64,000 nt of DNA from Lachnospiraceae bacterium (GCA_024691125.1 JAILNV010000007.1:1-64000); one strand, 5' to 3'. Numbered from the stretch's first letter, positions 1 through 9,980 are shown. Translations and numbers: made by a program. The notes: generated from the letters alone by a model not told the origin.

Positions 1-3
1 TAG

Positions 4-22
4 AAGTACGAAGTACTTTTTT
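4..22 (+). terminator. Rho-independent terminator of an upstream gene outside the window
   Basis: A 6-bp stem, AAGTAC/GTACTT with a GAA loop, runs straight into a T tract. The window opens with TAG, which could be the stop codon of the preceding gene. The short stem makes this a modest call. Confidence 0.5.
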
Positions 23-49
23 CATTATATTGATCATAAGGGAGAATAT

Positions 50-1078
50 ATGATTACTGCAAAGAAAGTTTTCGGAATATCGGGATTTTCAAACAGCGGA
101 AAGACGACTCTGATAGAGAAGATCATTCCATTGCTTAAGGAGCATGGTCTTAAGGTGGCTGTGATCAAGCATGACGGGCATGACTTTGAAATGGATCGTG
201 AAGGCAAGGATACCTACAGGTTCACTGCGGCAGGAGCGGATTCGGTCATGATAAGCTCAGCTTCAAGGTATGCAAGGCTTGATGAGTCGGGACGTTCTCT
301 TGAGAAAATGCTTGATGACGCGAAAGATGCGGATGTTGTGCTTGCCGAAGGATATAAATATGCGGATATGAGAAAGATAGGTATCGCAGTTTCGTGGCTT
401 GACTACAGGCTTCCCTGCAATGTGGAAGACTACGAGGCCGTTGCCGTGGATGATAAGATGAATTTCATCAGATCGCTTGATGAGAATTCGGCAGACAGAG
501 TTAACGGCCTGTCGGTGTTTGATATCAATAATCCCAGATCAGTTGCGGATTATATTATAAATACATCGTTTATTAATGCAGAACAGGACAGGGATACAGA
601 AAAGGAGCCCGATTTTACACATTTTGACAGCGAGGGCAATGCGAGGATGGTGGATGTCTCTGATAAGGATGTTACTCACAGGAAGGCACGTGCCCGTGCG
701 AGGGTCCTGGTTAACAGGAGTACCTTTGAGCTTATTAAAAGCGGCGGGATCAAGAAGGGTGACGTACTGACTGTTGCTCAGATCGCGGGAATAATGGGAG
801 CTAAACGCACACCTGATCTTATTCCCATGTGTCATCCGATAATAACGGATGGGACAGAGTTAAGATTATCTCTTAATGAAGAATCCCTCAGTGTGGATAT
901 AGAATCCTCTGTAAGCTGTACCGGAAGGACGGGAGTAGAAATGGAGGCGATCTGTGCATGCACCGTGGCAGCCATGACGGTCTATGATATGTGCAAGGCA
1001 GTGCAGAGGGATATCGTTCTGACGGATATAAGACTGTTAAGTAAATCCGGAGGGATACACGGAGATTATGAGTTATGA
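50..1078 (+). CDS. mobB-moaC: MobB-MoaC fusion protein (molybdenum cofactor biosynthesis)
   Basis: The protein has 342 aa and two parts. Residues ~1-170 look like MobB, the GTP-binding adaptor of molybdopterin guanine dinucleotide synthesis, with P-loop GFSNSGKTT near residue 12. Residues ~195-342 look like MoaC, the cyclic pyranopterin monophosphate synthase, with MVDVSDKDVTHRKARA, the GAKRTPDLIPMCHP segment and GVEMEAICACTVAAMTVYDMCKAV, so both conserved lysines are present. The domains act at the first and last steps of Mo cofactor synthesis and are usually separate proteins. The ATG follows an AGGGAG site. The 3' end overlaps mobA by 11 bases, so the two genes are translationally coupled. 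The assignment of both halves is firm; whether both are active is inferred from intact motifs. Confidence 0.9.
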   Translation: MITAKKVFGISGFSNSGKTTLIEKIIPLLKEHGLKVAVIKHDGHDFEMDREGKDTYRFTAAGADSVMISSASRYARLDESGRSLEKMLDDAKDADVVLAEGYKYADMRKIGIAVSWLDYRLPCNVEDYEAVAVDDKMNFIRSLDENSADRVNGLSVFDINNPRSVADYIINTSFINAEQDRDTEKEPDFTHFDSEGNARMVDVSDKDVTHRKARARARVLVNRSTFELIKSGGIKKGDVLTVAQIAGIMGAKRTPDLIPMCHPIITDGTELRLSLNEESLSVDIESSVSCTGRTGVEMEAICACTVAAMTVYDMCKAVQRDIVLTDIRLLSKSGGIHGDYEL

Positions 1079-1706
1079 TACGGATAAATATAAAATAGCG
1101 GTCGCAGTGTTTGCCGGAGGAAGATCCGTCAGGATGGGAATTCCCAAGGAGAGCATTGTCATCGAGGGTGATGGAAGAACCTTTCTTGAGAGGATATGCG
1201 ATGAAGCCAATGCCTGTGAACAGACGTTGATATCCGGGAAATATCTTTCCGTAAGACGCGGGCAGCGAACAGATACAGACGGTTTTACCGCAGTCGAGGA
1301 TGAGTATGATGACATAGGTCCTCTTGGGGGACTTATTCCTGTACTGGCATGCGCGAAAGAAGACGGAATGGATGCAGTGCTTATTGTTGCTGTCGACATG
1401 GTAAAATATGACCGGCATGAAATTGAGGAAATATGCCGGGCGTATGCCGGAGAGGATATTCTGATCCCGAGAACAGCTGACGGAAGGGTTCATCCTCTGG
1501 CCGGTATCTATTCAGTCAGGCTCCTGGAAAGCGCGCGCCGGCTTGCCGATGAAGGTAATTACAGGATGAGTGCTCTTCAGACTGACGATATACATATCAA
1601 ATATTATGATACGGCATCGGATGATGCGTACCTGAATGTCAACAGGCCTGAGGATCTGTCCACCATCAAGCAAGCTTGTGGTGTTGACAGGCTTTTGACC
1701 CTTTGA
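1068..1706 (+). CDS. mobA: Molybdenum cofactor guanylyltransferase MobA
   Basis: A 212-aa nucleotidyltransferase of the MobA family, which attaches GMP to Mo-molybdopterin to make the guanine dinucleotide cofactor. The N-terminal FAGGRSVRMGIPKES matches the nucleotide-binding signature LAGGxSxRMGxxK, and IVAVDMVK near residue 110 fits the metal-binding aspartate region. It starts inside the end of the MobB-MoaC gene (ATG at 1068, upstream stop at 1078), so it depends on the same transcript. The pairing with MobB supports a bis-MGD-type enzyme in the cell, such as a DMSO-reductase-family oxidoreductase, although none lies in this window. Confidence 0.88.
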   Translation: MSYDTDKYKIAVAVFAGGRSVRMGIPKESIVIEGDGRTFLERICDEANACEQTLISGKYLSVRRGQRTDTDGFTAVEDEYDDIGPLGGLIPVLACAKEDGMDAVLIVAVDMVKYDRHEIEEICRAYAGEDILIPRTADGRVHPLAGIYSVRLLESARRLADEGNYRMSALQTDDIHIKYYDTASDDAYLNVNRPEDLSTIKQACGVDRLLTL

Positions 1707-1709
1707 TCA

Positions 1710-1738
1710 TTTACATTTTATTAAAACAGGCGTATATA
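1710..1738 (+). promoter_or_regulatory. Candidate sigma-A promoter for the lipoprotein gene
   Basis: TTTACA, a 17-base spacer and TATATA lie just after the mobA stop, about 90 bases before the next start codon. This matches the housekeeping consensus well, but no transcript data support it. Confidence 0.45.
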
Positions 1739-1825
1739 TTTATGTAAGGGATAAAAGTTAATAAACGGTAAAGAGGCAACAGTAAGCCGTGAAAAGAAGA
1801 TTTAGAAGATAATGGAGGGTAAATA

Positions 1826-3292
1826 ATGAAGAAAAGACAATTAATTGCCGGGGCTGTAACTGTTTCGGCTGCAGTTATGCTCTCGGCCTGCGGTAAGGAC
1901 ATCACGATCAATATTAATGATAACGGTAATGTTATCGGTTCACTTATCTCGGGGAACGGAATTGAAGATTTGGTTTCGGGAAATGATGCGGATGAGACTG
2001 AACCTGCCGAAGAGGTATACAGCAGTACCGAAGGCTGGTCAGTGACTTACGATCCTGCTTTGTTTGCCGTTAACGAGGGCGAGGACGGAGACGTTACTTC
2101 TTTCGTTTATCAGGGTGAATCGGCCGGGACCAATATGGTTACCATATCTTATATTAAGGATAAGCAGCCGGAGGAGGCTATGTCCGAGCTTACAGACAGC
2201 TGGGGAGATCCCGAAGCGATAGAGAGAAGCGAAAGCTATTTCCCCGGAACGAATGATAAGTGGGGATATTGGAGATGTCTTCCCGCAGGAGAAGAGGGCT
2301 CGGGACTTACGGAACGGGTTTTCGCAGGTGAGTATAACGACGGTGTCCTGATGTTTGAATTTACAGAGCACAGAGGAAGTGATACATCGGCTCCCGATCC
2401 TGCTGCCACAGCGCTTCAGGCTTTGGTTGATTCGATAACCTTCGAGGATTTCGGTCCTCAGAATATGTATGACTATATTCCCGGTGTTTACGTGAGAACC
2501 TTTAATGAGGAGATTGAAGGCGAAGATATGACCTTTCAGGATACGGTAACCCTTAATGAGGATCATTCGGGTGTACTGAGCCTTCAGGACGATCTCTACG
2601 TAATGTGGGGAAGCAATATGCTCATCCAGGCAGATAATTCTTATGAATATACTGTAGAAGGCGACAAGCTCATGCTTAATCTGGACGGCGACTGGCTGGA
2701 GTTCACAAGGCAGGGCACAGATGATGAGATCAAAGCAGAAGATGAGCAGGCTGCGGATGAAGCATCCGATGAAGCAAAAGAGAATGATGAGGCTTCGGGT
2801 AAGCTGCCGGCATATAAGTATAACGGAGATGATAAGCTTACTGCAGCTGTATACCAGTTCATGATCGATGATTATGCGTCGCAGTACGATAAATCGGACG
2901 TTTCCATACCGTGTATCATGATAGTGGGTACGGATGAGAGTGATTCCGAAGATATCCGTGTCTATGGTGATTTCTGGCTACTGAACTACGATCTTGAAGG
3001 TGATACCCTTGAATGCAAGTCGGGCGGATCATATCCGGGATGTATACATTTTAAGAAGACCGACAGCGGATATGAAGCGCTTAAGATGGATATGGTGGAA
3101 GACGGTTCAGGCTATACTCCGAGTGCGAAGAAGATATTCGGAGATATGTATGAAGATTTCGAGAAGGTAAGCAGCGACGATCAGGCCCGCGAGAAAACAA
3201 GGGCTCAGATAATATCCGATTATGTTAAGGACAATAAGCTTTCCATCACCAAATACCATGATTTCGGATGGGATCCGGTCGTTTTAAACTAA
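1826..3292 (+). CDS. Secreted lipoprotein of unknown function
   Basis: The 488-aa product starts with a lipoprotein signal: a basic KKR, a hydrophobic stretch, and the lipobox LSAC with Cys at about residue 22. It should therefore be lipid-anchored on the outer face of the membrane. The mature part is strongly acidic. A segment around residues 310-325 rich in D, E, A and K separates two regions, suggesting two globular domains with a flexible linker. I recognise no catalytic motif or named domain. An AGGAGGG-like site (GGAGGG) precedes the ATG, a promoter-like sequence lies upstream, and a terminator follows, so it is probably a single-gene unit. Confidence 0.8.
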   Translation: MKKRQLIAGAVTVSAAVMLSACGKDITININDNGNVIGSLISGNGIEDLVSGNDADETEPAEEVYSSTEGWSVTYDPALFAVNEGEDGDVTSFVYQGESAGTNMVTISYIKDKQPEEAMSELTDSWGDPEAIERSESYFPGTNDKWGYWRCLPAGEEGSGLTERVFAGEYNDGVLMFEFTEHRGSDTSAPDPAATALQALVDSITFEDFGPQNMYDYIPGVYVRTFNEEIEGEDMTFQDTVTLNEDHSGVLSLQDDLYVMWGSNMLIQADNSYEYTVEGDKLMLNLDGDWLEFTRQGTDDEIKAEDEQAADEASDEAKENDEASGKLPAYKYNGDDKLTAAVYQFMIDDYASQYDKSDVSIPCIMIVGTDESDSEDIRVYGDFWLLNYDLEGDTLECKSGGSYPGCIHFKKTDSGYEALKMDMVEDGSGYTPSAKKIFGDMYEDFEKVSSDDQAREKTRAQIISDYVKDNKLSITKYHDFGWDPVVLN

Positions 3293-3377
3293 GGTGAACG
3301 GTATGAATGATTTCATTCACTGTAAGAGGCCGGACTGATCATAAATGCACCGTCACGGTAAGTGAGAATTGACTAAT

Positions 3378-3412
3378 TCCCCGATAACGAGTATAGTTAT
3401 CGGGGATTCTTT
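3378..3412 (+). terminator. Rho-independent terminator after the lipoprotein gene
   Basis: An 11-bp perfect stem, TCCCCGATAAC/GTTATCGGGGA with a 7-base loop, is followed by TTCTTT. It closes the lipoprotein unit. The remaining ~100 bases up to pheS hold a small CCGGG/CCCGG hairpin and no strong promoter match that I can defend. Confidence 0.8.
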
Positions 3413-3512
3413 GTGCGGAACCGGGAAGAAGCCTGTCTGCCCGGTCTCAGAGCCGTAAATCAGGTATCGGAATCGTAAATAATAAGAAATAATAAGATAA
3501 AGGAGATATACA

Positions 3513-4556
3513 ATGGCTGATCTTAATGAATTAAGCGAGAAGCTGAGCAGTATAAAGGCTGAGATCAAGGCAGAGCTTGAGAAGAAAGAAACGTCTAAAA
3601 GTGTTTTTGAGTACAGAAAGACGATATTTGATTCCAAGACCGGTAAGATCGGAAGCCTTATGCGTGAAATGGGTAAGATCCCGAATGAAATGAAGGCCGA
3701 ATATGGTAAATGCGTCAATGAGATGAAGGCATGGGCGCAGGAAATGTTTGAAGAAATGGATGAGAAGTTCCGCAGGGAGGAGATGAAGCTTAGGTATGAG
3801 TCAGAGAAGCTTGATGTGACCATGCCGGCTGAGGATATTAAGATAGGATATCTGCATCCCAATACCCTTATAAGGAATCAGATAGTTGACATCTTCGGTT
3901 CAATGGGCTTCGAGATATATGAAGGAACGGAGATAGAAACAGATTATTATAATTTTACAGCGCTTAATACACCGGACGATCATCCGGCGAGGGATATGCA
4001 GGATACCTTCTATCTGTCCGATAAATTCCTGCTGCGTACCCAGACATCGGCGGGACAGATACATGTTATGGAGGCAAAGAAGCCTCCGATCAAGATAATT
4101 TCTCCCGGAAAGGTATTCCGTTCGGATGATGATGCCACGCATTCACCGATGTTCTCCCAGATGGAGGGGCTCGTTGTTGATAAGGGGATCACACTGTGTG
4201 ACCTTAAGGGAATGCTTGATGAATTCGTAAGGAGGATATTCGGCGAGGGTACGAGCACCAGACTGCGCCCTTCATATTTTCCTTTCACAGAGCCTTCGGT
4301 TGAAGTGGATGTAAGCTGCTTCCAGTGCCACGGCAAGGGCTGTAAGCTGTGCAAGGGTACGGGCTGGATAGAGGTACTCGGTGCAGGAGTGGTAAACAAG
4401 AAGGTACTCGAGGGCTGTGGCATTGATTCGGATGTTTACAGCGGATTTGCGTTTGGAATCGGTATAGAGCGTATAGCTATGCTTAAGTATGGCATCAATA
4501 ATATAAAGCTGCTGTTTGAATCGGATCTTAGGGTACTTGAGCAGATAAGAGAGTAG
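3513..4556 (+). CDS. pheS: Phenylalanyl-tRNA synthetase alpha subunit
   Basis: At 347 aa it has the usual length for the catalytic subunit of the (alpha-beta)2 enzyme that charges tRNA-Phe. An N-terminal coiled coil (~1-100), which contacts tRNA, is followed by a class II core. Motif 2 is visible as [20 protein letters not shown] and motif 3 as [18 protein letters not shown] four-cysteine cluster ([16 protein letters not shown]) sits between them, as in many bacterial PheS. AAAGGAG lies upstream of the ATG. pheT starts 27 bases downstream, the standard operon arrangement. Confidence 0.96.
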   Translation: MADLNELSEKLSSIKAEIKAELEKKETSKSVFEYRKTIFDSKTGKIGSLMREMGKIPNEMKAEYGKCVNEMKAWAQEMFEEMDEKFRREEMKLRYESEKLDVTMPAEDIKIGYLHPNTLIRNQIVDIFGSMGFEIYEGTEIETDYYNFTALNTPDDHPARDMQDTFYLSDKFLLRTQTSAGQIHVMEAKKPPIKIISPGKVFRSDDDATHSPMFSQMEGLVVDKGITLCDLKGMLDEFVRRIFGEGTSTRLRPSYFPFTEPSVEVDVSCFQCHGKGCKLCKGTGWIEVLGAGVVNKKVLEGCGIDSDVYSGFAFGIGIERIAMLKYGINNIKLLFESDLRVLEQIRE

Positions 4557-4583
4557 TATAAAACAAGGTAAAGGAGATTGGCG

Positions 4584-7004
4584 ATGTTAGTTCCGTTAAG
4601 TTGGCTTAAGGAATATGTTGATATAAATATTTCGGTTGATGAGCTGGAAGAGAAGCTGTTCTCATGCGGCTTCGAGGTAGAGGAAAAATATGAGGTAGGA
4701 CATGATGTGAGCAAGGTGGTCGTCGGATATGTGGAGGAGTGCGAACCCATACCCGATACACATCTTCATTTATGTAAGGTTAATGCCGGTGAAGCGGGAG
4801 TGCTTCAGATATGCTGCGGCGCGGATAATGTAAGGGCAGGAGGTAAGTTCCCTCTTGCGCTTATCGGAGCAACCGTATATGCAACGGCCAAGGATCACAA
4901 GACGGTTGAAGGAGTAATGACGATAGGACAGGGTAAGCTGAGGGGTTATGACTCCTTCGGTATGCTCTGCTCGGGAGTGGAGATAGGACTTACAGAGGAT
5001 ATGTATGAGGGAGCCGGATATAACGGTCTTCTTGTACTGCCTGATGATGCTGAGACAGGAGCGGATGTTAAGCCGATAGTAGGTCTTGACGACTGGATCT
5101 TTGATATCGCGATAACTGCCAACAGACCCGACTGCCAGAGTATCTACGGAATCGCACGAGAGGTGGCTGCAGTGCTTGGTACAGAGCTTCATGAGCCGGC
5201 ACTTGATTATACGGAGACGGAGGTTAAGAAGGACGGCTTTACCGTTAATGTTGCAGCTCCCGATGTATGTCCGAGGTACATAGGGCATTATGTTTATGAT
5301 GTGAAGATTGCTCCGAGTCCTGCATGGATGAGGAGGCGTCTCGCTCTTATAGGTCAGACTCCCATATCGAATCTGGTTGACATAACTAATTATATCCTTA
5401 ATGAATTAGGACAGCCCATGCATGCTTTTGACTATGCATATCTTGAGGGTGATCAGATAAACGTAAGATGTGCCGAAGACGGAGAGAAGATAGTTACCCT
5501 TGATGAGAAGGAGCTTACATTAAACAGCAGTAATCTGGTGATCTGTGACGGCGTCAAGCCGGTTGCGCTTGCAGGTATAATGGGAGGACTTAATTCGGAG
5601 ATACTTGATTCCACGACTGAGGTTCTTTTTGAGGCGGCCAAGTTCGCAAGAGACAATATAAGAAAGAGCTCAAGGGCTCTCGGGAAATCATCGGATTCAT
5701 CAGCGAGGTTCAGTAAGGGCGTTGATGAGTATACAACGGTTATGGCAATGAAGAGAGCGCTCCATCTTATTGAGGAGCTTAACTGCGGCAAGGTGAGCTC
5801 AACGCATGTGGATACCAATACAGGCAATTCTATTGAGGCATCAGAGCTTAAGGTCAGCGTGAATAAGGTGAACGGAGTACTCGGTATCACCGTTCCGACT
5901 GAGGATATTTTACGAATACTGAAGGGTCTGAATTTCGATCCCGTACTGAATGGGGATGAGCTGACGATTAAGGTTCCTGCCTACAGAGAGGACATGGAGT
6001 CATATCAGGATGTTGCCGAAGAGGTTATACGTATGTATGGCTATGATCATATTAAGGGTACATTCATGCCGACAGCAGAGGTGACTCTGGGCGGATATAA
6101 TCTCGAGCAGAGGACCGGACTTAAGATAAAAAGGGCTTTGTGCGCGGCCGGAGCAAGCGAGGGAGTTCATTACTCCTTCTTCTCACCTTCATCACTTGAT
6201 CTTCTGGGACTTCCGGAGGACGCATGGGAGCGTAAGGCTATCAGGATAATGAATCCCATAAATGAGGATCTGTCTCTTATGAGGACAACACTCGCACCTC
6301 AGATGATACAGGCAATGCAGAGGAACCAGAAGAAGGGAATACTTGAAGGCTGCATATATGAGATCGGAAATATATTTGTACCGAAGTCACTTCCTCTTTC
6401 GGAATATCCTGACGAGCTTGAGACAATCTGTATAGGGTGCTTCGGCGAGGATGAGGATTTCTTCTCACTCAAGGGTGTTGTCGAGGTGGTTGCGGATACT
6501 CTCGGAATAGAATTCGAATACGAAGCGGCAGAAAAGCCCTTCCTTCATCCGTACAGAACCGCAAGGATCCTTTGCAGCGGAGACGATGTCGGATATCTGG
6601 GACAGATAAGATATGAGCTTATAGATGAGCTTGATATGAGGGTTGATTCCTTCGTCGCCCAGATAGATCTGTATAAGCTTAAGAAGTATTATGCAGGTGA
6701 ACGGATATTCACACCCCTCCCCAGGTTCCCTGAGGAGAAGAGGGATCTGTGCTTTGTGGTGGATAAGGACATAACCTGCGCACAGATAGAGAAGGAAATA
6801 AAGAAGAGCTGTGAGCTAATTACCGATGTTAAGCTGTTCGATGTTTATGAAGGAATGCAGCTTGGGATAGATAAGAAGAGCATGGCATTTACGGTTGTTT
6901 ATACACCGGGTGATGAGGAGCTTACATCCGATAAGGTGGATGGCTATGTATCAGGACTCCTTGATACGCTTAAGGATAAGTATGGCGCTGTGTTAAGAAG
7001 CTGA
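4584..7004 (+). CDS. pheT: Phenylalanyl-tRNA synthetase beta subunit
   Basis: An 806-aa beta subunit beginning MLVPLSWLKEYVDI, the family start. It should carry, in order, the EMAP/OB tRNA-binding-like domain (~40-150), the B3/B4 domain with the editing site, the B5 domain, a catalytically silent class II core, and a C-terminal anticodon-binding domain (FPEEKRDLCFVVDKDI onward). The ORF track starts at TTG 4578, but AAGGAG at 4571-4576 sits seven bases before the ATG at 4584 and only one base from the TTG, so I use the ATG. It follows pheS directly, and both products are needed for activity. Confidence 0.96.
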   Translation: MLVPLSWLKEYVDINISVDELEEKLFSCGFEVEEKYEVGHDVSKVVVGYVEECEPIPDTHLHLCKVNAGEAGVLQICCGADNVRAGGKFPLALIGATVYATAKDHKTVEGVMTIGQGKLRGYDSFGMLCSGVEIGLTEDMYEGAGYNGLLVLPDDAETGADVKPIVGLDDWIFDIAITANRPDCQSIYGIAREVAAVLGTELHEPALDYTETEVKKDGFTVNVAAPDVCPRYIGHYVYDVKIAPSPAWMRRRLALIGQTPISNLVDITNYILNELGQPMHAFDYAYLEGDQINVRCAEDGEKIVTLDEKELTLNSSNLVICDGVKPVALAGIMGGLNSEILDSTTEVLFEAAKFARDNIRKSSRALGKSSDSSARFSKGVDEYTTVMAMKRALHLIEELNCGKVSSTHVDTNTGNSIEASELKVSVNKVNGVLGITVPTEDILRILKGLNFDPVLNGDELTIKVPAYREDMESYQDVAEEVIRMYGYDHIKGTFMPTAEVTLGGYNLEQRTGLKIKRALCAAGASEGVHYSFFSPSSLDLLGLPEDAWERKAIRIMNPINEDLSLMRTTLAPQMIQAMQRNQKKGILEGCIYEIGNIFVPKSLPLSEYPDELETICIGCFGEDEDFFSLKGVVEVVADTLGIEFEYEAAEKPFLHPYRTARILCSGDDVGYLGQIRYELIDELDMRVDSFVAQIDLYKLKKYYAGERIFTPLPRFPEEKRDLCFVVDKDITCAQIEKEIKKSCELITDVKLFDVYEGMQLGIDKKSMAFTVVYTPGDEELTSDKVDGYVSGLLDTLKDKYGAVLRS

Positions 7005-7021
7005 CTACATTATTAAAGTCA

Positions 7022-7070
7022 CAGGTGCCGCAGGGATAACGGGAACCCGGAACGCTTTTACGGCAGCCTG
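7022..7070 (+). other. Stem-loop in the 5' leader of the M18 peptidase gene
   Basis: CAGG-T-GCCG pairs with CGGC-AG-CCTG, and inside lies a second hairpin, CGGG-AA-CCCG. The structure ends just before the AAAGGAG ribosome site, so it could affect initiation or be a weak attenuator. No T run follows. The reading is structural only. Confidence 0.3.
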
Positions 7071-7083
7071 TAAAGGAGATAAA

Positions 7084-8523
7084 ATGGAAACGAAAAACGC
7101 ATGGGAATCATACTCTGCCAAACAGCTTAAGGAGCTTGAGACTGTAAGCGGAGAGTATATTGATTTTATAAGCAGATGTAAAACAGAACGCGAATGTGTA
7201 GACCGCATCGTAGAGGAAGCCGAGGCTGCCGGTTTTAAAGAGCTTAGCGCACTGATCGCCGGGAATGAGGTCATAAAGAAAGGGGATAAGGTATATTCGG
7301 TATGGATGAATAAATCTGTTGCCCTGTTTAATATCGGTTCGAGGCCGTTAAGTGAAGGCATGAACATCCTGGGTGCACATATAGATTCCCCGCGTCTTGA
7401 CGTAAAGCAGAATCCTCTGTATGAAGACAGCGGATTTGCCTATCTGGATACGCATTATTATGGCGGCGTCAAGAAGTATCAGTGGGTGACTCTTCCGCTT
7501 GCTCTTCATGGCGTTATAGTCAGGAAGGATGGGACGACGGTCATCGTAAACATCGGAGAGAATGAGGACGATCCCGTATTCTTTGTTTCGGATCTGCTCA
7601 TACATCTTGCACAGGAGCAGATGGAAAAGAAGGCCAACAAGGTTATCGAGGGAGAAGCTCTTGACATACTGATCGGGAATAAGCCTCTTATTGTAAAGGG
7701 AAGAGGCGGAAAGAAAGATTCCGGCAAGGAAGGTGAGGAAGAGAAATCCGGCGTAAAGGATAAGGTTAAGAATAATCTCCTTGAAATACTGAAGAGTACC
7801 TATGGTGTTGAGGAAGAGGATTTCCTGTCGGCAGAGATTGAGGTGGTTCCTGCCGGGAAGGCCAGGGAAACAGGCCTTGACAGAAGTATGATCCTTGGTT
7901 ACGGCCATGATGACAGAGTATGTGCTTATCCGTCTCTTCGGGCAATCCTTAATGCCGGAGAGGTGGAGAGAACGGCCTGCTGCATTCTTGTTGACAAGGA
8001 AGAGATCGGCAGTGTGGGAGCGACCGGAATGAAGTCGCATTTCTTTGAGAATATGGTCGCGGAAATACTTAATCTGAGCGGTGATTATTCGGAGATACTG
8101 CTTAAGAGGACTCTTGCCAATTCATGCATGTTAAGCTCTGATGTGAGTGCGGGTTATGATCCTCTGTATGCATCCGTGTTCGATAAGAAGAATGTATGCT
8201 ACTTGGGACACGGTGTCGTATTTAATAAATTTACGGGTTCAAGAGGAAAGTCGGGCAGCAATGATGCGAATGCAGAGTATATCGCATATCTTCGTGATCT
8301 GCTTGATAAGGATAAGGTTTTCTATCAGACGGCAGAGCTTGGCAAGGTGGATATAGGCGGAGGCGGAACCATAGCCTATATACTTGCTCTGTACGGAATG
8401 AATGTGATCGATGCGGGCGTTGCGGTTCTTAACATGCATGCTCCGTGGGAATGTATAAGCAAGGCTGACCTGTATGAGGCATACAGGTGTTATATGGCAT
8501 TTTTAAAAGGACAGGGACTGTGA
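7084..8523 (+). CDS. M18 family zinc aminopeptidase (aspartyl aminopeptidase-like)
   Basis: A 479-aa cytoplasmic metallopeptidase that removes N-terminal (often acidic) residues from peptides. Family marks are [19 protein letters not shown] near residue 95, with the first zinc-binding His and Asp; a [10 protein letters not shown] segment; the DDRVC region near 280; [11 protein letters not shown], with the catalytic and metal-binding glutamates; and a late [18 protein letters not shown] charged K/E/G stretch (~205-225) looks like a surface loop. The length fits the family. AAAGGAG precedes the ATG. Its last codon overlaps the GTG start of queA. Confidence 0.92.
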   Translation: METKNAWESYSAKQLKELETVSGEYIDFISRCKTERECVDRIVEEAEAAGFKELSALIAGNEVIKKGDKVYSVWMNKSVALFNIGSRPLSEGMNILGAHIDSPRLDVKQNPLYEDSGFAYLDTHYYGGVKKYQWVTLPLALHGVIVRKDGTTVIVNIGENEDDPVFFVSDLLIHLAQEQMEKKANKVIEGEALDILIGNKPLIVKGRGGKKDSGKEGEEEKSGVKDKVKNNLLEILKSTYGVEEEDFLSAEIEVVPAGKARETGLDRSMILGYGHDDRVCAYPSLRAILNAGEVERTACCILVDKEEIGSVGATGMKSHFFENMVAEILNLSGDYSEILLKRTLANSCMLSSDVSAGYDPLYASVFDKKNVCYLGHGVVFNKFTGSRGKSGSNDANAEYIAYLRDLLDKDKVFYQTAELGKVDIGGGGTIAYILALYGMNVIDAGVAVLNMHAPWECISKADLYEAYRCYMAFLKGQGL

Positions 8524-9548
8524 TCAAAACATCAGATTTTTATTTCGAACTTCCGCAGGAGCTGATTGCCCAGGATCCCCTTGAGGACAGGTCTGCGTCA
8601 AGACTTCTTGTACTTGATAAAAACACGGGTGAAGTCGGTCACGACACATTCAGGAATATCGGGGATTATCTTAAGCCCGGCGACTGTCTTGTACTTAACA
8701 ACACTAAGGTTATACCGGCAAGGCTTCTCGGTGTGAAGGAGGATACGGGAGCTCACGTGGAGGTGTTCCTGCTGAAGCGTCATGAGGATGACGTGTGGGA
8801 AACACTGGTAAAGCCCGGAAAGAAGTTAAGGCCCGGAGCAAGAGTGAGCTTCGGAGACGGCCTGTTAAAGTGCGAAATCCAGGAAGTGGCAGATGAGGGG
8901 AACAGGCTTGTGAAATTCTTCTATGACGGCATATTCGAGGAAATCCTTGATAAGCTCGGCGAGATGCCGCTTCCTCCGTATATTACCCATAAGCTTAAGG
9001 ACAGGGACAGATATCAGACTGTGTATGCCAGATATGAAGGATCTGCCGCAGCACCGACAGCGGGACTACATTTTACTAAGGATCTTCTGGCGGAGCTTGA
9101 AGCCAAAGGAATAGATATAGCATATGTCACCCTTCATGTGGGACTCGGAACCTTCAGACCGGTCAAGGTTGACAACATCCTTGAGCATCATATGCATTCC
9201 GAAATGTATATGATAAATGCGGAGGCTGCAGAAAAGATAAACAGAGCCAAAGAGAACGGACACCGTGTTGTATGCGTCGGTACAACAAGCTGCAGAACGG
9301 TTGAAAGCGCAGCCGATGAGAACGGAAGGATAGCTGCTTGCAGCGGTGATACGGATATATTTATATATCCGGGTTACAGGTTTAAGGTTCTTGACTGCCT
9401 TATAACGAATTTCCATCTTCCCGAATCAACGCTTGTGATGCTTGTAAGCGCTCTTGCGGGACGGGAGAACGTTCTTAATGCCTACGGTGAGGCAATAAGG
9501 GAACGGTACAGGTTCTTCTCCTTCGGGGATGCGATGTTTATTCACTGA
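8520..9548 (+). CDS. queA: S-adenosylmethionine:tRNA ribosyltransferase-isomerase QueA
   Basis: A 342-aa enzyme that moves the ribosyl group of SAM onto 7-aminomethyl-7-deazaguanine in tRNA, giving epoxyqueuosine. The start [15 protein letters not shown], the SRLLVLD segment, APTAGLHFT and [14 protein letters not shown] are family signatures. The ORF track begins at 8487, but the family N-terminus (MIKTSDF) points to GTG at 8520, which overlaps the peptidase stop (GTGA) and has AAAAGGA upstream. That overlap suggests coupled translation. No other queuosine gene is in the window. Confidence 0.93.
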   Translation: MIKTSDFYFELPQELIAQDPLEDRSASRLLVLDKNTGEVGHDTFRNIGDYLKPGDCLVLNNTKVIPARLLGVKEDTGAHVEVFLLKRHEDDVWETLVKPGKKLRPGARVSFGDGLLKCEIQEVADEGNRLVKFFYDGIFEEILDKLGEMPLPPYITHKLKDRDRYQTVYARYEGSAAAPTAGLHFTKDLLAELEAKGIDIAYVTLHVGLGTFRPVKVDNILEHHMHSEMYMINAEAAEKINRAKENGHRVVCVGTTSCRTVESAADENGRIAACSGDTDIFIYPGYRFKVLDCLITNFHLPESTLVMLVSALAGRENVLNAYGEAIRERYRFFSFGDAMFIH

Positions 9549-9564
9549 ACCGTTCGGGCGGTTC

Positions 9565-9606
9565 ATTTCACGAGGTATATTCCACGGGGTATATTTCACG
9601 AGGTAT
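9565..9606 (+). repeat. Three tandem 14-bp direct repeats upstream of the PilZ gene
   Basis: ATTTCACGAGGTAT occurs three times head to tail; the outer copies are identical and the middle one has two changes (ATTCCACGGGGTAT). Before it is a GAACCG/CGGTTC hairpin that could end the queA transcript, although without a T run. Tandem iterons in a promoter-proximal region can be binding sites for a regulator; that role is inference. Confidence 0.7.
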
Positions 9607-9641
9607 CGGATCATATAAATACAGAGGTGAGGAGGAAGCTT

Positions 9642-9980
9642 ATGGAAGAAAAGAGAAGAAGCAGGAGAATGGTGCTTAACGCGCATCTGACAATGAATCC
9701 CGTAGGTGAAGCAGGGGGAGACAAGGTACCGGTCGACATTATTGACATAAGCAAGGACGGACTGGGCTTTGCCTGTGATACTCCGCTTGCAATGAATGCG
9801 ATATATGAGATGGATCTGACCATCTGGACGAAGGATGTTATCCATACTTTTATAAATGTCACACGTTTTGACGGCAAGAGCAATATGTACGGTGCAACAT
9901 TTACCGGCATGAACGGAAGCGATCAGGATAAGATCAAGATATATGAACTGTTTGACAGAGCTGCCAGGGAGCTTGGCTGA
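9642..9980 (+). CDS. PilZ domain protein, probable c-di-GMP receptor
   Basis: A 112-aa single-domain protein. The N-terminal RRSRR arginine cluster followed ~30 residues later by DISKDGLGF fits the PilZ pattern RxxxR...(D/N)xSxxG, which binds cyclic di-GMP. Such small proteins usually relay c-di-GMP to motility or envelope machinery. ATG 9642 is preferred over the GTG at 9627 because GGAGG ends six bases before it. The gene ends 11 bases before the phosphoglycerate mutase homologue, so the two are very likely co-transcribed. FliK/FlhB-like genes and a PAS-type start elsewhere in the window fit a motile c-di-GMP-using cell. Confidence 0.8.
   Translation: MEEKRRSRRMVLNAHLTMNPVGEAGGDKVPVDIIDISKDGLGFACDTPLAMNAIYEMDLTIWTKDVIHTFINVTRFDGKSNMYGATFTGMNGSDQDKIKIYELFDRAARELG

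Noticed and set aside
888-1493. 201-aa minus-strand ORF across moaC and mobA
   Set aside because: Shadow of two well-supported genes; no family match or start signals.
4578-4583. TTG start for pheT as given in the ORF track
   Set aside because: The ribosome site ends one base before it; the ATG at 4584 has normal spacing and the family start sequence.
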